Shown: positions 34,401-43,546, counted from the first letter of the stretch. The stretch is DNA of 64,000 nucleotides from an uncultured Prevotella sp. (GCA_945869265.1 CAMBOI010000003.1:1-64000), one strand, 5' to 3'. Numbers and translations: made by a program. The notes: a model not told the origin generated them from the letters alone.

Positions 34401-35203
34401 GTCTTAAACCACTCCTGCTTTGTATATAGCATACGTGTGGGGTCGTCGAGGTCTTTGCCCGTTGATAGACAGAGTAGGTGGTCGTGAGCCTCGGCGTTCT
34501 CCTGGTCAACAAAGTGTGCGTCGTTTGAGCAAATCACCTTGATGCCATATTCCTTTGCCAGTTCGAGCAGCACCTTGTTGGCCTTCTGCTGTAAGGGGAA
34601 TGTCTCTCGGTTGGCACGTTGTGAGGGGTCCTTCACCTCGTGGCGCTGCAGTTCGAGATAGTAGTCGTCGCCAAAGAGGTTGTGATACCATTGCGCAGCC
34701 TCGCGTGCCCCCTCGATGTCGTCGTTGATAATCTTCTTGGGCACCTCGCCTCCGATGCATGCCGAGCATACAATGAGTCCCTCGTGATATCGCTCAAGGT
34801 CGGCACGGTCGGTACGAGGCCTACCGTAGAATCCGTCAATCCATGAATTTGACACTAATTTGATGAGATTCTTGTAGCCCTTGTAGTTCTTTGCCAACAC
34901 AATGAGGTGATAGCCGCTTCGGTCGCCGTTTTCCTTCACCTTGTCCTCCTTGCGGTGTCGGGCCACATACATCTCGCACCCGAAGATAGGCTTAAAGGGT
35001 TCGAGTCCTTCCTTCGTCCTTTTGCCATTTACCCCGTTGCAGTAGTCGAAGAATTCCTTTATGCCGAACATGTCTCCATGGTCGGTTATGGCCATACCCT
35101 TCATTCCGTTGCCAATAGCCTTGTCAACGAGTCGCGAAATACTCGATTGTCCGTCGAGTATCGAGTAGTATGTATGTACATGTAGATGTACGAAATCTTG
35201 CAT
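31493..35203 (-). CDS. dnaE: DNA polymerase III alpha subunit
   Basis: 1236 aa from the ATG at 35203 (MQDFVHLHVHTYYS); the track start adds 34 residues unlike the family. The N-terminal PHP domain keeps HLHVHTYYS and AITDHGDMFG. The polymerase active site has PGRGSAAGSVVAYCLGI and PDIDTDFDDDGRGRVLEW, a helix-hairpin-helix and an OB fold (DIIIGGIVTGTQSKYTKSGKPCGFVTIEDYEGS) follow, and the tail is the tau/SSB-binding region. It is the replicative polymerase of the chromosome. Confidence 0.97.
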   Translation of the reverse strand: MQDFVHLHVHTYYSILDGQSSISRLVDKAIGNGMKGMAITDHGDMFGIKEFFDYCNGVNGKRTKEGLEPFKPIFGCEMYVARHRKEDKVKENGDRSGYHLIVLAKNYKGYKNLIKLVSNSWIDGFYGRPRTDRADLERYHEGLIVCSACIGGEVPKKIINDDIEGAREAAQWYHNLFGDDYYLELQRHEVKDPSQRANRETFPLQQKANKVLLELAKEYGIKVICSNDAHFVDQENAEAHDHLLCLSTGKDLDDPTRMLYTKQEWFKTREEMNDVFQDIPEALSNTLEILDKVETYDIEHAPIMPFFPIPEDFGTEEQWREKFTPEQLFDEFTSDENGENQLPREEGEKKIKKLGGIDKLYRIKFEADYLAKLAYEGAERLYPTPLTDEVSERIKFELHIMKTMGFPGYFLIVQDFINSAQQELGVMVGPGRGSAAGSVVAYCLGITKIDPIKYDLLFERFLNPDRISLPDIDTDFDDDGRGRVLEWVEEKYGHENCAHIITYGTMATKNSIKDVARVEKLPLDKANYLCKLIPDKLPDGLKMNIGNAIKCIPELREAEASADPKLRNTMEYAKMLEGTVRGTGIHACGFIICRDPISDWVPVSVAEDKNDPGHKLHCTQYDGHVIESTGLIKMDFLGLKTLSILKEAVENIRITTGKVIDLDNIPIDDADTYRLYAEGRTIGTFQFESPGMQKYLRELQPTVFEDIIAMNALYRPGPMDYIPSFIARKNGREEIKYDIPCMEKYLKDTYGITVYQEQVMLLSRQLADFTRGESDALRKAMGKKKKAIVDAMKPKFIEGGKKNGHDPAVLEKIWGDWEKFASYAFNKSHATCYSWVAYQTAYLKAHYPAEYMAAVMSRNLDNITEITKLMDECRAMSIPTLGPDVNESWQKFSANHHGEIRFGISAIKGVGGAAADMIIAEREKNGTYKNVFDFIQRVNLSACNRKCVESLVLSGAFDGFGSMKREDFFAKNTKGETFIDTLVRYGQLYQNEIAQARNSLFGGDNAVEIATPPIIKGEQWSDIERLNRERDLVGIYLSAHPLDEYRIVLDNLCNTKCAELNDVASLNDREDIIIGGIVTGTQSKYTKSGKPCGFVTIEDYEGSGQLAFFGEDWGKWNGMLIEGSSVYITAKCVPRYRDSNLFDLKVQNIEYLQTVKERAIDRFTINITTDDLDSRVVEELNQLICLHPGRTKLFFQLHDRKGGNHVLLRSRTHEIDVRQDLINFIENYDFLDYNIN

Positions 35204-35281
35204 ATTTTTTATCGTTTTATTCGAAATCGAGTGTAAAGTTACGCCTTTTTTATGAGATAACCAAAAGAAATCGGCAAAAAG

Positions 35282-35313
35282 TTTGTTTATTCGCAAAAAA
35301 AACACTACCTTTG
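35282..35313 (+). promoter_or_regulatory. Promoter of the psd-pssA operon
   Basis: TTTG-N20-TACCTTTG, about 31 nt before the psd ATG and divergent from dnaE. Confidence 0.85.
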
Positions 35314-35344
35314 CAGAGATTTAAATCAATCCTTATAGATACCC

Positions 35345-36040
35345 ATGGGAAGAAGAATTAAGAAACTCAAGAAAATCCGCATTCATCGCGAGGGCACCGA
35401 TACACTGATTTACAGCGTTTTGGCAATAGGCTTAGTGGCTTATCTGCTATACCATTTCGTGGATAACAAGATCCCGTTCTGGTCGTTTGCCGTAATCTTC
35501 GGTGCAGCATGGCTTGTTGTGTTGAATTTTTACCGTTGTCCGATACGTTTTTTTGAGGACGACACGGAGCGTCTTGTCGTTGCTCCTGCCGACGGTAAGA
35601 TAGTGGTTATAGAGGAAGTCATGGAGAACGAGTATTTCCATGAGAAGCGCCTCATGATCTCCATCTTCATGAGTCTGTTCAATGTGCATGCCAACTGGTT
35701 CCCCGTTGATGGCAAGGTGAAGAAGGTGGTGCACAAGGATGGCAACTACCACAAGGCATGGTTGCCCAAGGCAAGCGAGGAGAACGAGCATGCCGACGTG
35801 CTCATCACTACGCCCGAGGGCGAGGACATCCTCTGCCGCCAGATAGCCGGAGCTATGGCTCGCCGCATAGTCACCTATGCCAAGGAGGGTGAGGAATGTT
35901 ACATCGACGAGCACTTGGGATTTATCAAGTTAGGCTCGCGCGTGGATGTGTTCCTGCCGTTGGGCAGCGAGGTATGCGTGAAGATGGGGCAGTCAACAAC
36001 TGGCGACCTCACTGTCCTTGCAAAACTGCCGGCTTTATAA
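35345..36040 (+). CDS. psd: Phosphatidylserine decarboxylase family protein
   Basis: 231 aa, the short PSD-A type. One or two N-terminal membrane segments ([18 protein letters not shown]) precede the catalytic region ([50 protein letters not shown]). Self-cleavage at the Gly-Ser of LGSR gives the pyruvoyl cofactor. It decarboxylates phosphatidylserine to phosphatidylethanolamine in the inner membrane. It is followed by pssA, which makes its substrate. Confidence 0.94.
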   Translation: MGRRIKKLKKIRIHREGTDTLIYSVLAIGLVAYLLYHFVDNKIPFWSFAVIFGAAWLVVLNFYRCPIRFFEDDTERLVVAPADGKIVVIEEVMENEYFHEKRLMISIFMSLFNVHANWFPVDGKVKKVVHKDGNYHKAWLPKASEENEHADVLITTPEGEDILCRQIAGAMARRIVTYAKEGEECYIDEHLGFIKLGSRVDVFLPLGSEVCVKMGQSTTGDLTVLAKLPAL

Positions 36041-36094
36041 ATGAAGAATGAAGTGAATTAATGGGGGTACTCCCTATGTATATAATAAGGTGTA

Positions 36095-36805
36095 ATGGCT
36101 AACTGTTTAACAAAACATATACCTAATGCGTTGACGTCATGCAATCTCATGTCGGGATGTGTGGCTATTGTCTTCGCTCTAAGTGCCAACTATAGTATGG
36201 CACTGACATTTATCGTTGTGGGAGCCGTGTTCGACTTCTTCGACGGTATGAGTGCTCGTCTTCTTGGTGTATCTTCGCCCATAGGCAAGGAGCTTGACTC
36301 GCTTGCCGACGTGGTTACCTTCGGAGTGGCACCCTCGATGATGATTTACACTATCTTGCTCACAATCGACAAGACAGGATATAATGACATCTTGGCAGCG
36401 GCAGCGCCCTACGTTGCATTCGTGATGGCAGCTTTCTCAGCCATCCGTCTTGCCAAGTTCAATCTCGACGAGCGTCAGACAACGTCCTTCATCGGTTTAC
36501 CCACACCTGCCAATGCCCTCTTTTGGGGTGCGCTCATAGTGGGTAGTGAGGAATACTTGGCTTTATCATCCGGATCAATCTACATACTGCTGATCATGGT
36601 GTTTGTCAGCAGTTGGCTTCTCGTGGCTGAAATACCTATGTTCGCACTCAAGTTCAAGCATTGGGGATGGCGAGAGAACAAGATCAAATACGTGTTCCTT
36701 GTTTCTTGTCTGCCATTGTTGCTGATATTTGGCATTACGGGTATTTCGGTGATTATTGCGTGGTATATTTGCCTATCTGTTATTACCTCAAAGAAAAATG
36801 CTTAA
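36095..36805 (+). CDS. pssA: CDP-diacylglycerol--serine O-phosphatidyltransferase
   Basis: 236 aa, multi-pass membrane protein. The CDP-alcohol phosphotransferase motif is intact (DGMSARLLGVSSPIGKELDSLADVVTFGVAPS, D-G-x2-A-R-x8-G-x3-D-x3-D). It joins serine to CDP-diacylglycerol to form phosphatidylserine for Psd. It overlaps the DUF4834 gene by 8 nt. Confidence 0.95.
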   Translation: MANCLTKHIPNALTSCNLMSGCVAIVFALSANYSMALTFIVVGAVFDFFDGMSARLLGVSSPIGKELDSLADVVTFGVAPSMMIYTILLTIDKTGYNDILAAAAPYVAFVMAAFSAIRLAKFNLDERQTTSFIGLPTPANALFWGALIVGSEEYLALSSGSIYILLIMVFVSSWLLVAEIPMFALKFKHWGWRENKIKYVFLVSCLPLLLIFGITGISVIIAWYICLSVITSKKNA

Positions 36806-37163
36806 GGGACTGTTGTTTATCATCTTGTTGGTGATTATTATCGGTGGCATCATACTGCTGATAATGGTGAATTTCGTATTGTCTATCATCAGGCGCCTGC
36901 GTCGTGGTGGATACGACGATGATGACTTTGATACCAACGATAACGTACGTCGCCATTCCAGCCAGTATCATTTCCGTGGCACTGAAACGTCTTATAGCAA
37001 CACTGCTCGCGGTGCCCAACGTGAAGAAGCTCGTCAGTCATCCTCCAACAGTAATTCTTTTGAACAGGAGATTATTGTTGACATGCGCGATGCCCAGGTT
37101 GCCAATCGTCAGATTATCTCCGACGACGAAGGCGAATACGTTGACTTTGTTGAGGAGAAATAA
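36798..37163 (+). CDS. DUF4834 family membrane protein
   Basis: 121 aa from the ATG at 36798 inside the pssA end. It has one strong N-terminal membrane helix (LLFIILLVIIIGGIILLIMVNFVLSII), a basic stop-transfer RRLRRG, then a polar disordered region ending with an acidic VDFVEEK. This matches the Bacteroidetes DUF4834 family, whose role is unknown. Coupling to psd/pssA hints at an envelope-lipid role; this is inference. Confidence 0.8.
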   Translation: MLKGLLFIILLVIIIGGIILLIMVNFVLSIIRRLRRGGYDDDDFDTNDNVRRHSSQYHFRGTETSYSNTARGAQREEARQSSSNSNSFEQEIIVDMRDAQVANRQIISDDEGEYVDFVEEK

Positions 37164-37165
37164 AG

Positions 37166-37936
37166 TTATAAATTTGGGATTACGAATTTCACTTCCTTGA
37201 ATTCATATTCCGATAGAGTGCCGTCGGTGCGGCGCAGGAGGAGGTGACCATTGGGTAGGATAGAGTCGTATTCGGCCTCAAAGTCTCCATCCTTGTCGCG
37301 GTATTTATGTTCTCCGGTGCGTCGATACAACAGTCGCTCGTATTCCCTCAGTATAGGGGCATAATCCTCATTCGTGATATATCCAACCCAGTGTGCAATC
37401 TCCTCGGCTATGTCGTCGAGCAGGGCGTCGCGGTCAGATTCACGCCCGTTTATCTGAGCCATCGACACAGGATTCGGCGCGTCGCTGATGAACGTCATCT
37501 GGTTGACATTAATACCCACGCCTCCAATAAACTCATTCACCATCCCCCCTTTGATAGTACATTCCGACAGGGTGCCACTCATCTTCCTGTCACCATAGTA
37601 TATGTCATTAGGCCATTTTATCAAGCATTTGTCACTGTCGCCAAGCATTTGCCTGAGCACTCTGCACACAGCCACCGACACCGTCTGAAGCAACAAAAAC
37701 TGCTCTGAGGCTTTCACCCTCCATGGCATGCACTTCACACTGAACAATAGGTTTTTCCCCCTCTCGCTCTCCCAATGATTTACTCCCTGCCCCTTGCCTG
37801 CGGTCTGATAATCCGTAGCCACAAAGAGGAAATCTACATCCGGCATCACAGGCGTGTTGCGTAGCCAGTTGTTCGTGGAGTCGGTCACATCGAGCTTTTG
37901 CACGTAATATTTGAATACAGTTTGACTTATTTTCAT
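37166..37936 (-). CDS. birA: Biotin--[acetyl-CoA-carboxylase] ligase
   Basis: 256 aa, the catalytic domain without an N-terminal DNA-binding domain, so an enzyme and not a repressor. Conserved parts include DVTDSTNNWLR, TAGKGQGVNHWESERGKNLLFS (variant of the GRGRxGRxW loop), IKWPNDIYYGDRKMSGTL and GGVGINVNQ. It activates biotin as biotinyl-AMP and attaches it to carrier proteins. It is divergent from tadA. Confidence 0.92.
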   Translation of the reverse strand: MKISQTVFKYYVQKLDVTDSTNNWLRNTPVMPDVDFLFVATDYQTAGKGQGVNHWESERGKNLLFSVKCMPWRVKASEQFLLLQTVSVAVCRVLRQMLGDSDKCLIKWPNDIYYGDRKMSGTLSECTIKGGMVNEFIGGVGINVNQMTFISDAPNPVSMAQINGRESDRDALLDDIAEEIAHWVGYITNEDYAPILREYERLLYRRTGEHKYRDKDGDFEAEYDSILPNGHLLLRRTDGTLSEYEFKEVKFVIPNL

Positions 37937-37943
37937 TTATTTC

Positions 37944-37975
37944 TTTGGATAATTAAACAAAAAGTGTTACCTTTG
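37944..37975 (+). promoter_or_regulatory. Promoter of tadA, almost touching the ATG
   Basis: TTTG-N20-TACCTTTG, and the -7 box ends only 5 nt before the annotated ATG at 37981. Transcription would start at or next to the start codon. Confidence 0.8.
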
Positions 37976-37980
37976 CCGCC

Positions 37981-38433
37981 ATGGAACAGAATGACCAGAC
38001 AAGAAAAGACGAAAACTTCATGCGCAAGGCATTGGCAGAGGCGCATGAGGCATACAAGGCAGGCGAGATACCCGTTGGAGCTGTTGTGGTGTGTCGCGAC
38101 AGGGTAATCTCCCGCGCACACAATCTCACCGAGACACTCTGTGATGTCACCGCCCATGCCGAGATGCAAGCCATAACCTCCGCCGCCAATACCCTTGGCG
38201 GCAAGTATCTCACCGAATGTACGCTCTACGTCACTGTAGAGCCATGCGTGATGTGTGCAGGAGCAATAGGGTGGGCGCAGATACCACGCATTGTATATGG
38301 TGCGGCAGACGACAAGCGTGGTTTTCGCCGTTATGCTCCCCAAGCCCTTCATCCCAAGGCAGAGGTCGTAGGAGGTGTGCTCGAAGCCGAATGCTCCGAG
38401 CTTATGAAGGATTTTTTCCGCAGCAGGCGTTAG
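37981..38433 (+). CDS. tadA: tRNA adenosine(34) deaminase
   Basis: 150 aa. Zinc-deaminase motifs: HAEMQAI with the catalytic Glu and PCVMCAGAI. It deaminates A34 to inosine in tRNA-Arg(ACG). The promoter lies so close that the mRNA may be leaderless; the alternative is an internal start at MRKALAEAH (38020). It ends 4 nt into the convergent neighbour. Confidence 0.93.
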   Translation: MEQNDQTRKDENFMRKALAEAHEAYKAGEIPVGAVVVCRDRVISRAHNLTETLCDVTAHAEMQAITSAANTLGGKYLTECTLYVTVEPCVMCAGAIGWAQIPRIVYGAADDKRGFRRYAPQALHPKAEVVGGVLEAECSELMKDFFRSRR

Positions 38434-39020
38434 TCTCTGCTGCCGCCTCCCTCAAATGTGTTGTAAGTGTTTCCTAAGTCAGGATTGTCGCCCATATAGG
38501 TGTCCGATGTGATGGTCTGCTTGATGATTCGCTGGTTGTATTCCTTGCGAATAGGACCATTGCGGAGCACGAAGTCGTTGAAGTTGACCGTAGGAATCAC
38601 CAATCCGAAGATACCGACGGCGGCACGTGCGCCACGCGAGTTGAAGTTGCTGATGATATATGCTGTCGAGAAGAACGTGTGATGATATATTTCCACACGG
38701 TTGAACTTCTTGAAGTCAGCCAGTATGGTGTCCTTCTTCGCCGAGTCGGTTTCATGGCTCACCGTGGCGATACCGTTGCGCACGATGTCGTCCGACTTGT
38801 CGCCAGGCACTCCGTGGCTGTCCTGGATGCACTGACACACACCGTCGAGCGTGCCATACATCATCTGTTCGTCAGATGGGATTGTCAGTTTGGCAGACAG
38901 CATTAAAAGCAGCATCACTGCCACAAGCATGATTACCTTTGCGAGGCAACTTTTCTTGATCTCTGCAGCGAGTGTCTCCTTGTGATACTCGCTCTTGTTG
39001 GTTTGTATTCCGTTGTTCAT
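38430..39020 (-). CDS. Hypothetical membrane-anchored protein
   Basis: 196 aa, family not recognised. One membrane helix at about residues 28-46 (VIMLVAVMLLLMLSAKL) follows a short basic N-terminus, leaving most of the protein outside. A second moderately hydrophobic stretch (AAVGIFGLVIPTVNF) lies near 140. The tail is Gly-rich and polar. It lies just upstream of folE on the same strand but 31 nt apart, so the link is weak. Confidence 0.7.
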   Translation of the reverse strand: MNNGIQTNKSEYHKETLAAEIKKSCLAKVIMLVAVMLLLMLSAKLTIPSDEQMMYGTLDGVCQCIQDSHGVPGDKSDDIVRNGIATVSHETDSAKKDTILADFKKFNRVEIYHHTFFSTAYIISNFNSRGARAAVGIFGLVIPTVNFNDFVLRNGPIRKEYNQRIIKQTITSDTYMGDNPDLGNTYNTFEGGGSRD

Positions 39021-39051
39021 ATACTTTGGTTTTTGTTATTTCAGTCAGTTT

Positions 39052-39636
39052 TTAATCGTGATTGTGTATTAGGTTCATGAATTCCTGTCGAGTCTTGGCT
39101 TGGTTGAACGCACCGCTGAAGTCACTCGTGGTGGTAATGGAGTTCTGCTTCTCCACTCCCCTCATCTGCATGCACATGTGCTTTGCCTCCACCACTACCA
39201 TAACTCCCAAGGGGTGTAGTGTCTCCTCTATGCATTGCTTTATCTGTAGTGTCATTCTCTCCTGCACCTGCAGTCGATGCGAGAAGATGTCCACCACCCT
39301 GGCAATCTTGCTCAGCCCCGTGATATATCCGTTGGGGATATATGCCACATGCACCTTACCGTAGAATGGCAGCATGTGATGCTCGCACAGCGAGAAGAAG
39401 TCGATGTCCTTCACTATGACCATCTGACTGTAGTCTTCCTTGAACAGGGCGTCGGTGAGCACCTTGTGCGCATCCATCCTGTATCCACGAGTGAGCACTT
39501 GCATGGCCTTTGCCACGCGCATTGGAGTCTTTTCAAGTCCCTCGCGCTGAGGGTCTTCGCCGAGCAGTTGGAGTATATCCTTGTAGCGTGACGCCAACTG
39601 CTCAAGTCCGTCACGATATTCGGTTTCTGGATTCAT
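39052..39636 (-). CDS. folE: GTP cyclohydrolase I
   Basis: 194 aa. Family motifs: [47 protein letters not shown] with zinc-binding Cys and His, and [14 protein letters not shown]. It converts GTP to dihydroneopterin triphosphate, the first step of folate synthesis. It sits 2 nt after the SPOR gene in a unit that continues up to the BT_3928-TpiA ORF. folK lies elsewhere in the window. Confidence 0.96.
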   Translation of the reverse strand: MNPETEYRDGLEQLASRYKDILQLLGEDPQREGLEKTPMRVAKAMQVLTRGYRMDAHKVLTDALFKEDYSQMVIVKDIDFFSLCEHHMLPFYGKVHVAYIPNGYITGLSKIARVVDIFSHRLQVQERMTLQIKQCIEETLHPLGVMVVVEAKHMCMQMRGVEKQNSITTTSDFSGAFNQAKTRQEFMNLIHNHD

Positions 39637-39638
39637 TA

Positions 39639-40211
39639 TTAGTATTGTACACTGATTTTGCCTTTCACTATCGAAGCCTGCTTATATCCCATCTCCCTGA
39701 TTTCCACCAGCATGGCATGAGCCTCCTCGTATGTGCGGAAGTTGCCTACACGACATATCCATCTTGGTGAGTAGAAATGCACGTAGATAGGTTGCTCGGG
39801 AAATCGGCGCTTGATGGCGTTTCCCACGTTCTCCGCCGCCTGGCGGTCGTTGCGTTTGTTGCCTCCGGCGAAGGCCTGCACCCTGTATCCCGTCACCTTG
39901 TAGCTGTTCTTCATCACCTTATTGCTCATGTCCGGTTCTTCGATTGTCGAAGAGGAAGCATGTGGTGTAGTCGTTGTTGAGGCGGAATGTGCCGATTCCT
40001 TCTTTGTTGAGGCGGCATGCTCTTTCTTATTTACGACAGTGGTTTTGGCTGTTATGTCGCCATTGACGAGTTTGTCGATTGCCGCATCCTGGGTCACGGT
40101 CACGACAGCCTTGTCCTTGGCGGGCTTCTTGAGCCTGTCGAGGAATGTCTGTGCCTGGACTCCGCCGAGGCATCCGGTTGTCAATATGGCAATAACGGCA
40201 ATTCTTTTCAT
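39639..40211 (-). CDS. SPOR-domain secreted protein
   Basis: 190 aa. A signal peptide ([20 protein letters not shown]) is followed by a low-complexity Thr/Ser/His linker and a C-terminal SPOR domain ([60 protein letters not shown]). SPOR domains bind denuded septal peptidoglycan, so it is probably a periplasmic division-site protein. The order tpiA-SPOR-folE is common in Bacteroidales. Confidence 0.88.
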   Translation of the reverse strand: MKRIAVIAILTTGCLGGVQAQTFLDRLKKPAKDKAVVTVTQDAAIDKLVNGDITAKTTVVNKKEHAASTKKESAHSASTTTTPHASSSTIEEPDMSNKVMKNSYKVTGYRVQAFAGGNKRNDRQAAENVGNAIKRRFPEQPIYVHFYSPRWICRVGNFRTYEEAHAMLVEIREMGYKQASIVKGKISVQY

Positions 40212-40227
40212 CTATTTTTTTTGTTTG

Positions 40228-40305
40228 AAACACAGAGACACGGAGTCACGGAGTACATTTTTTAGAGATTCAAGATCAACTCTGTGTCTCTGTGACTCTG
40301 TGTTT
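40228..40305. repeat. 26-bp inverted octamer array between tpiA and the SPOR gene
   Basis: Each 26-nt arm is built of about three octamers (CACAGAGA, CACGGAGT). The arms pair with only two true mismatches and two wobbles, around a 26-nt AT-rich spacer. It is the same layout as the larger array pair at 18497-18660. Confidence 0.8.
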
Positions 40306-40317
40306 TTAATAATTTAG

Positions 40318-41079
40318 TTACTTCTTCCAAGCGTCGATGATACCCTTGAAGTCGGCAGCCTTGAGAGAGGCACCTCCAATGAGTCCACCGTCGATGTCGG
40401 GCTTTGCAAACAGTTCGGGAGCGTTGCTTGCCTTGCAGCTACCACCATAGAGGATGGAAGTGTCTTCGGCAACAGCCTCGCCATACTTCTCGGCTACGCA
40501 GCTGCGGATGAAGGCGTGTATCTCCTCAGCCTGTTCAGCAGTGGCAGTCTTGCCAGTACCGATGGCCCAGATTGGCTCGTAGGCGATAACGATGTTCTTA
40601 AACTCCTCGGCTGTGAGATTGAATACACTGCCCTCGAGTTCTGCCTTGCACACCTCGTTCTGCTTGTTGGCCTCGCGCTCAGCCAAGCTCTCACCGATAC
40701 AGAAGATAACCTTCAGACCGTTCTTCAGAGCCAGCAGCACCTTCTCCTTTAGAATCTCGGGAGTCTCGTTGTAATACTCACGGCGCTCAGAGTGGCCGAG
40801 GATTACATACTGTGCACCAGTGCTCTTCACCATTTCGGCAGACACCTCGCCAGTGAAGGCGCCCTTCTCCTTGTCGGCGCAGTTCTCGGCGCCAAGACCG
40901 ATGATGTCCTGGTTGAGGAACTGGGCAATGCTTGCCAAGTGAATAAACGGAGTGCAGATTACTACACCACAGTTGGGCTTTTCAGCCGACAATGTCTCGT
41001 TGAGCTCCTTGGCAAGAGCGATACCGTCCTGCAGGTTCATGTTCATCTTCCAGTTACCTGCTACAATTTTCTTTCTCAT
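40318..41079 (-). CDS. tpiA: Triosephosphate isomerase (internal start of the fused ORF)
   Basis: 253 aa from the internal ATG at 41079 ([15 protein letters not shown]), where normal TpiA proteins begin. Catalytic residues are intact: Lys in GNWKMN, His in ILGHSERRE and Glu in [11 protein letters not shown]; the [13 protein letters not shown] phosphate loop is present. It interconverts DHAP and glyceraldehyde-3-phosphate in glycolysis. The bases before the ATG (AAAAGAAAAGAAAA) are A-rich, as at many Bacteroidetes start sites, so separate translation is plausible. Confidence 0.8.
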   Translation of the reverse strand: MRKKIVAGNWKMNMNLQDGIALAKELNETLSAEKPNCGVVICTPFIHLASIAQFLNQDIIGLGAENCADKEKGAFTGEVSAEMVKSTGAQYVILGHSERREYYNETPEILKEKVLLALKNGLKVIFCIGESLAEREANKQNEVCKAELEGSVFNLTAEEFKNIVIAYEPIWAIGTGKTATAEQAEEIHAFIRSCVAEKYGEAVAEDTSILYGGSCKASNAPELFAKPDIDGGLIGGASLKAADFKGIIDAWKK

Positions 41080-42396
41080 TTTTCTTTTCTTTTTTAAAAG
41101 TTTGTATATAATACTTGATTCTTCCTTGTGTCTCACCCACGATGTCCATGCCCATAGCCTGTCAGCAAGTGTGAGCAGGAATAGCGGGATGACAAACCAC
41201 GACAATATCCACGCAATGTTGCCCGACACCTGGTTTTGGGGCATTATGCCTATCGCCGAGTGTTGCATGTCCACCTTGGTCATGCTCTCGTCGGGCAGTG
41301 CGTTGTGGCTCCACTTGCCGATGATGTGCCCGTTGTGTATCACCACCAGGCCGGGGCTGCTTCTTATCACCGTGCGCAGCGTGGTGGCGTCGGTGAGGCA
41401 GAATGGATATTCCGCTCCGGTCATGTCCTTCCATCGCTCTATCTCCTTGTCGCTGCTCGCCGTGAGACAGTAGAAGGGCACCTTGTTCTCGCGTGCATAG
41501 TCGTAGATGCGGTTGATGTCGTTAAACTGCATGTTGTCCGACTTTTCGAGATATGGGGCGATGAGCAGCATGGTGTATCCCTTGCTGTCTACCACCTCGT
41601 CGGTGATGTCGTCGCCGTTGTCACATCTTGTTATAGAGAAGTCGTGTATTGGCGGCACATATCCCTTTGAGATCTCCACCGTACGGCTGTCGATGAATGT
41701 CCATGTCGAGTCGGGGTAGTTGTCGAGTTCAAACTCTCGTCTTTGTCCGTCCTTCTCCAGTATGAAGGTGGTCTCGAATTTCGGTTGCTCAGCCCCCTCG
41801 GGTATATCCATGCCCTTGCGTATGTCAGCCCCCACGTAGTAGGGTCGGAAGTCAAACGGCGGTAGCATGTATAGACTGTATCCCGACAATGCGAGCACAA
41901 AGAGTATGGTGTAGTTGATCACCAACCATTGTGTGCTTCGGCTCACCAACCGCGGCATCCTAAGCGCATTTGGCAGCAGCACCGCCGTGGCAGCCGTTAT
42001 GACCACGTTCTTGAAGAACGTCTGCCAGTTGCTAAGCACGATGGCATCGCCAAAGCATCCGCAGTCGCTCACTGGATTGCTGATGGCGAGCCACAGGGTG
42101 AGCGGCGTCATCACCGCCATGAATGTCATTATCAGCCTTGTCACCAATCGTCGCCTGATGGCAAACAAGAGCAGCATGCCCAAGGTGAACTCAGTGGCCG
42201 ACAGCAGCACCGAAGCCAACAAGGCGAGCATTTCGGGCATGTATTCGCCCAAGTGCCATGCTGCAAAATAGTCCTCTATCTTTATCTGCGTGCCTATGGG
42301 GTCAACCGCCTTGACAAATCCCGAGAAGATGAATGTCAGGGACACCACCAGTCGGCATAGGTTAATACCCAAGTTTGATAGCACCGAATACCGCAT
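40318..42396 (-). CDS. BT_3928-like DoxX/MauE membrane protein fused in frame to triosephosphate isomerase
   Basis: 692 aa from the ATG at 42396; the track start is nine codons earlier. Residues 1-440 match the BT_3928 family: DoxX/MauE-like membrane helices ([38 protein letters not shown]), a soluble periplasmic part and a last helix ([21 protein letters not shown]). The frame runs through a Lys-rich linker (KLLKKKRK) into a complete TpiA. In relatives these are usually adjacent separate genes. Either a true fusion or two products with an internal start. The ORF overlaps DUF1599. Confidence 0.75.
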   Translation of the reverse strand: MRYSVLSNLGINLCRLVVSLTFIFSGFVKAVDPIGTQIKIEDYFAAWHLGEYMPEMLALLASVLLSATEFTLGMLLLFAIRRRLVTRLIMTFMAVMTPLTLWLAISNPVSDCGCFGDAIVLSNWQTFFKNVVITAATAVLLPNALRMPRLVSRSTQWLVINYTILFVLALSGYSLYMLPPFDFRPYYVGADIRKGMDIPEGAEQPKFETTFILEKDGQRREFELDNYPDSTWTFIDSRTVEISKGYVPPIHDFSITRCDNGDDITDEVVDSKGYTMLLIAPYLEKSDNMQFNDINRIYDYARENKVPFYCLTASSDKEIERWKDMTGAEYPFCLTDATTLRTVIRSSPGLVVIHNGHIIGKWSHNALPDESMTKVDMQHSAIGIMPQNQVSGNIAWILSWFVIPLFLLTLADRLWAWTSWVRHKEESSIIYKLLKKKRKMRKKIVAGNWKMNMNLQDGIALAKELNETLSAEKPNCGVVICTPFIHLASIAQFLNQDIIGLGAENCADKEKGAFTGEVSAEMVKSTGAQYVILGHSERREYYNETPEILKEKVLLALKNGLKVIFCIGESLAEREANKQNEVCKAELEGSVFNLTAEEFKNIVIAYEPIWAIGTGKTATAEQAEEIHAFIRSCVAEKYGEAVAEDTSILYGGSCKASNAPELFAKPDIDGGLIGGASLKAADFKGIIDAWKK

Positions 42397-42895
42397 AGTT
42401 GATGATGTCCATATAGTTGCCATCCACGCCCTCGCTCACGAGGGTGGCGCCTCCCAGGTCCTCAATCTCCTTGATGCGCTGCAGTTTGGTGAGGATGAAG
42501 TCCGTATAGCTGCTCACCCTCATTGCCCTCCACGCCTCGTCGTAGTCGTGGTTCTTGCGCTTCATCAGTTCGAGAGCCTCGTTGGCATATCTGTCATATA
42601 GGCTTAGGGCTTCCTCAACGGTGATGTCCACTGTGTCGGCAAATCCCTTCTCAGTCTGTATCAGTCCCACGATGCCGTAGTTGATGAGCGCTATAAACTC
42701 CGGTCTTATTCCTTCGCCCACCTTCGACTCCTTCTTTATCTCAAGGCTTCTTATTCTCTTGGCCTTGATGAATAGTTGGTCGGTGAGCGACGATGGCCTG
42801 AGTATTCGCCACGACGCACCGTAGTCGTGCAGCTTCTTCGCAAACAAGTCGCGACATTCAGCCATGATGGCTTCAAATTCCTTGTTAGTATCCAT
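42362..42895 (-). CDS. DUF1599 domain protein
   Basis: 177 aa from the ATG at 42895; the track start is a TTG in the promoter. Two repeats of the DUF1599 unit are visible ([32 protein letters not shown] and [32 protein letters not shown]). DUF1599 proteins have been linked to nucleotide modification, but no activity is established here. It is the first gene of the DUF1599-BT_3928-tpiA-SPOR-folE series. Confidence 0.9.
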   Translation of the reverse strand: MDTNKEFEAIMAECRDLFAKKLHDYGASWRILRPSSLTDQLFIKAKRIRSLEIKKESKVGEGIRPEFIALINYGIVGLIQTEKGFADTVDITVEEALSLYDRYANEALELMKRKNHDYDEAWRAMRVSSYTDFILTKLQRIKEIEDLGGATLVSEGVDGNYMDIINYAVFGAIKLGY

Positions 42896-42904
42896 ATTCG
42901 GGTG

Positions 42905-42935
42905 CAAAGTTACATAATTTTCTTTAAACGACCAA
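42905..42935 (-). promoter_or_regulatory. Promoter of the DUF1599-BT_3928-tpiA-SPOR-folE operon
   Basis: The minus strand reads TTG-N20-TAACTTTG, about 9 nt before the DUF1599 ATG. Confidence 0.8.
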
Positions 42936-42945
42936 GGATAGAGGG

Positions 42946-43407
42946 CTATTCTTTTTGTTTTTTATGAATATATTTGATTTTCGCACATTGCATGTCGAAT
43001 CTCACCTTCAGCGAGTCGAGTTTCATCTTCGTTCGGGTGAGCAGTTCGAGCTCGTCGGGCGTAGCCCTTAGTGCGGCCTTGTCCTTCTCCACCTTGTCCT
43101 TGATATACTTGTAGTCGAGGGTCACCCGCTGCAGAATGCTGTCGGTGAGGGCAAGATCTTCCTGAGCCTCTTTCAGTGATATATTCTGAAAGAGTCTCAG
43201 AGCCTTCTTCCTCGTCTCCACCGCTCCGGGATACACCTTACGCAGCGAGTCGATGGCAATCTTGGCGCGGTCATAGCTGCCCTCGTTGAAATACTTCTCT
43301 GCCTTCACGAGCATGTCCTCGGCGGCTTTCTGCGCGTCGTTGCTGCTGCAAGCCGTCATGGTCAGGGCCGCGGCTATGCAGATGGTCATAATCAAACTAT
43401 TCTTCAT
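42946..43407 (-). CDS. Hypothetical lipoprotein with coiled coil
   Basis: 153 aa. The signal peptide ends in a lipobox (IAAALTMTACSS), so it is lipid-anchored. The mature protein is helical, starting with a TPR-like segment (KAEKYFNEGSYDRAKIAIDSLRKVYPG) and ending with coiled coil. The family is not recognised beyond this. The gene is preceded by a TTAACTCC octamer array at about 43420-43457. Confidence 0.75.
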   Translation of the reverse strand: MKNSLIMTICIAAALTMTACSSNDAQKAAEDMLVKAEKYFNEGSYDRAKIAIDSLRKVYPGAVETRKKALRLFQNISLKEAQEDLALTDSILQRVTLDYKYIKDKVEKDKAALRATPDELELLTRTKMKLDSLKVRFDMQCAKIKYIHKKQKE

Positions 43408-43546
43408 ATGTCTTTAACTCCTTTTACTCCTATAACTCCATTAACTCCATTAACTCCTTGCCTCCTTTCAAAATGCAAATTTACATCTTTTATAAATAAA
43501 AAAAGAAAAACAACCACGTCTTTTAGTCTTTTTTAACGAATAAATT

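Noticed and set aside
34990-35015. T-loop-like GGTTCGAGTCC suggesting a tRNA
   Set aside because: It lies inside dnaE in a conserved coding frame, with no cloverleaf around it. No tRNA was seen elsewhere in the window.
35204-35305. Track start of dnaE at 35305
   Set aside because: DnaE proteins begin just before the PHP HLHVHT motif, and the extra region overlaps the psd promoter.
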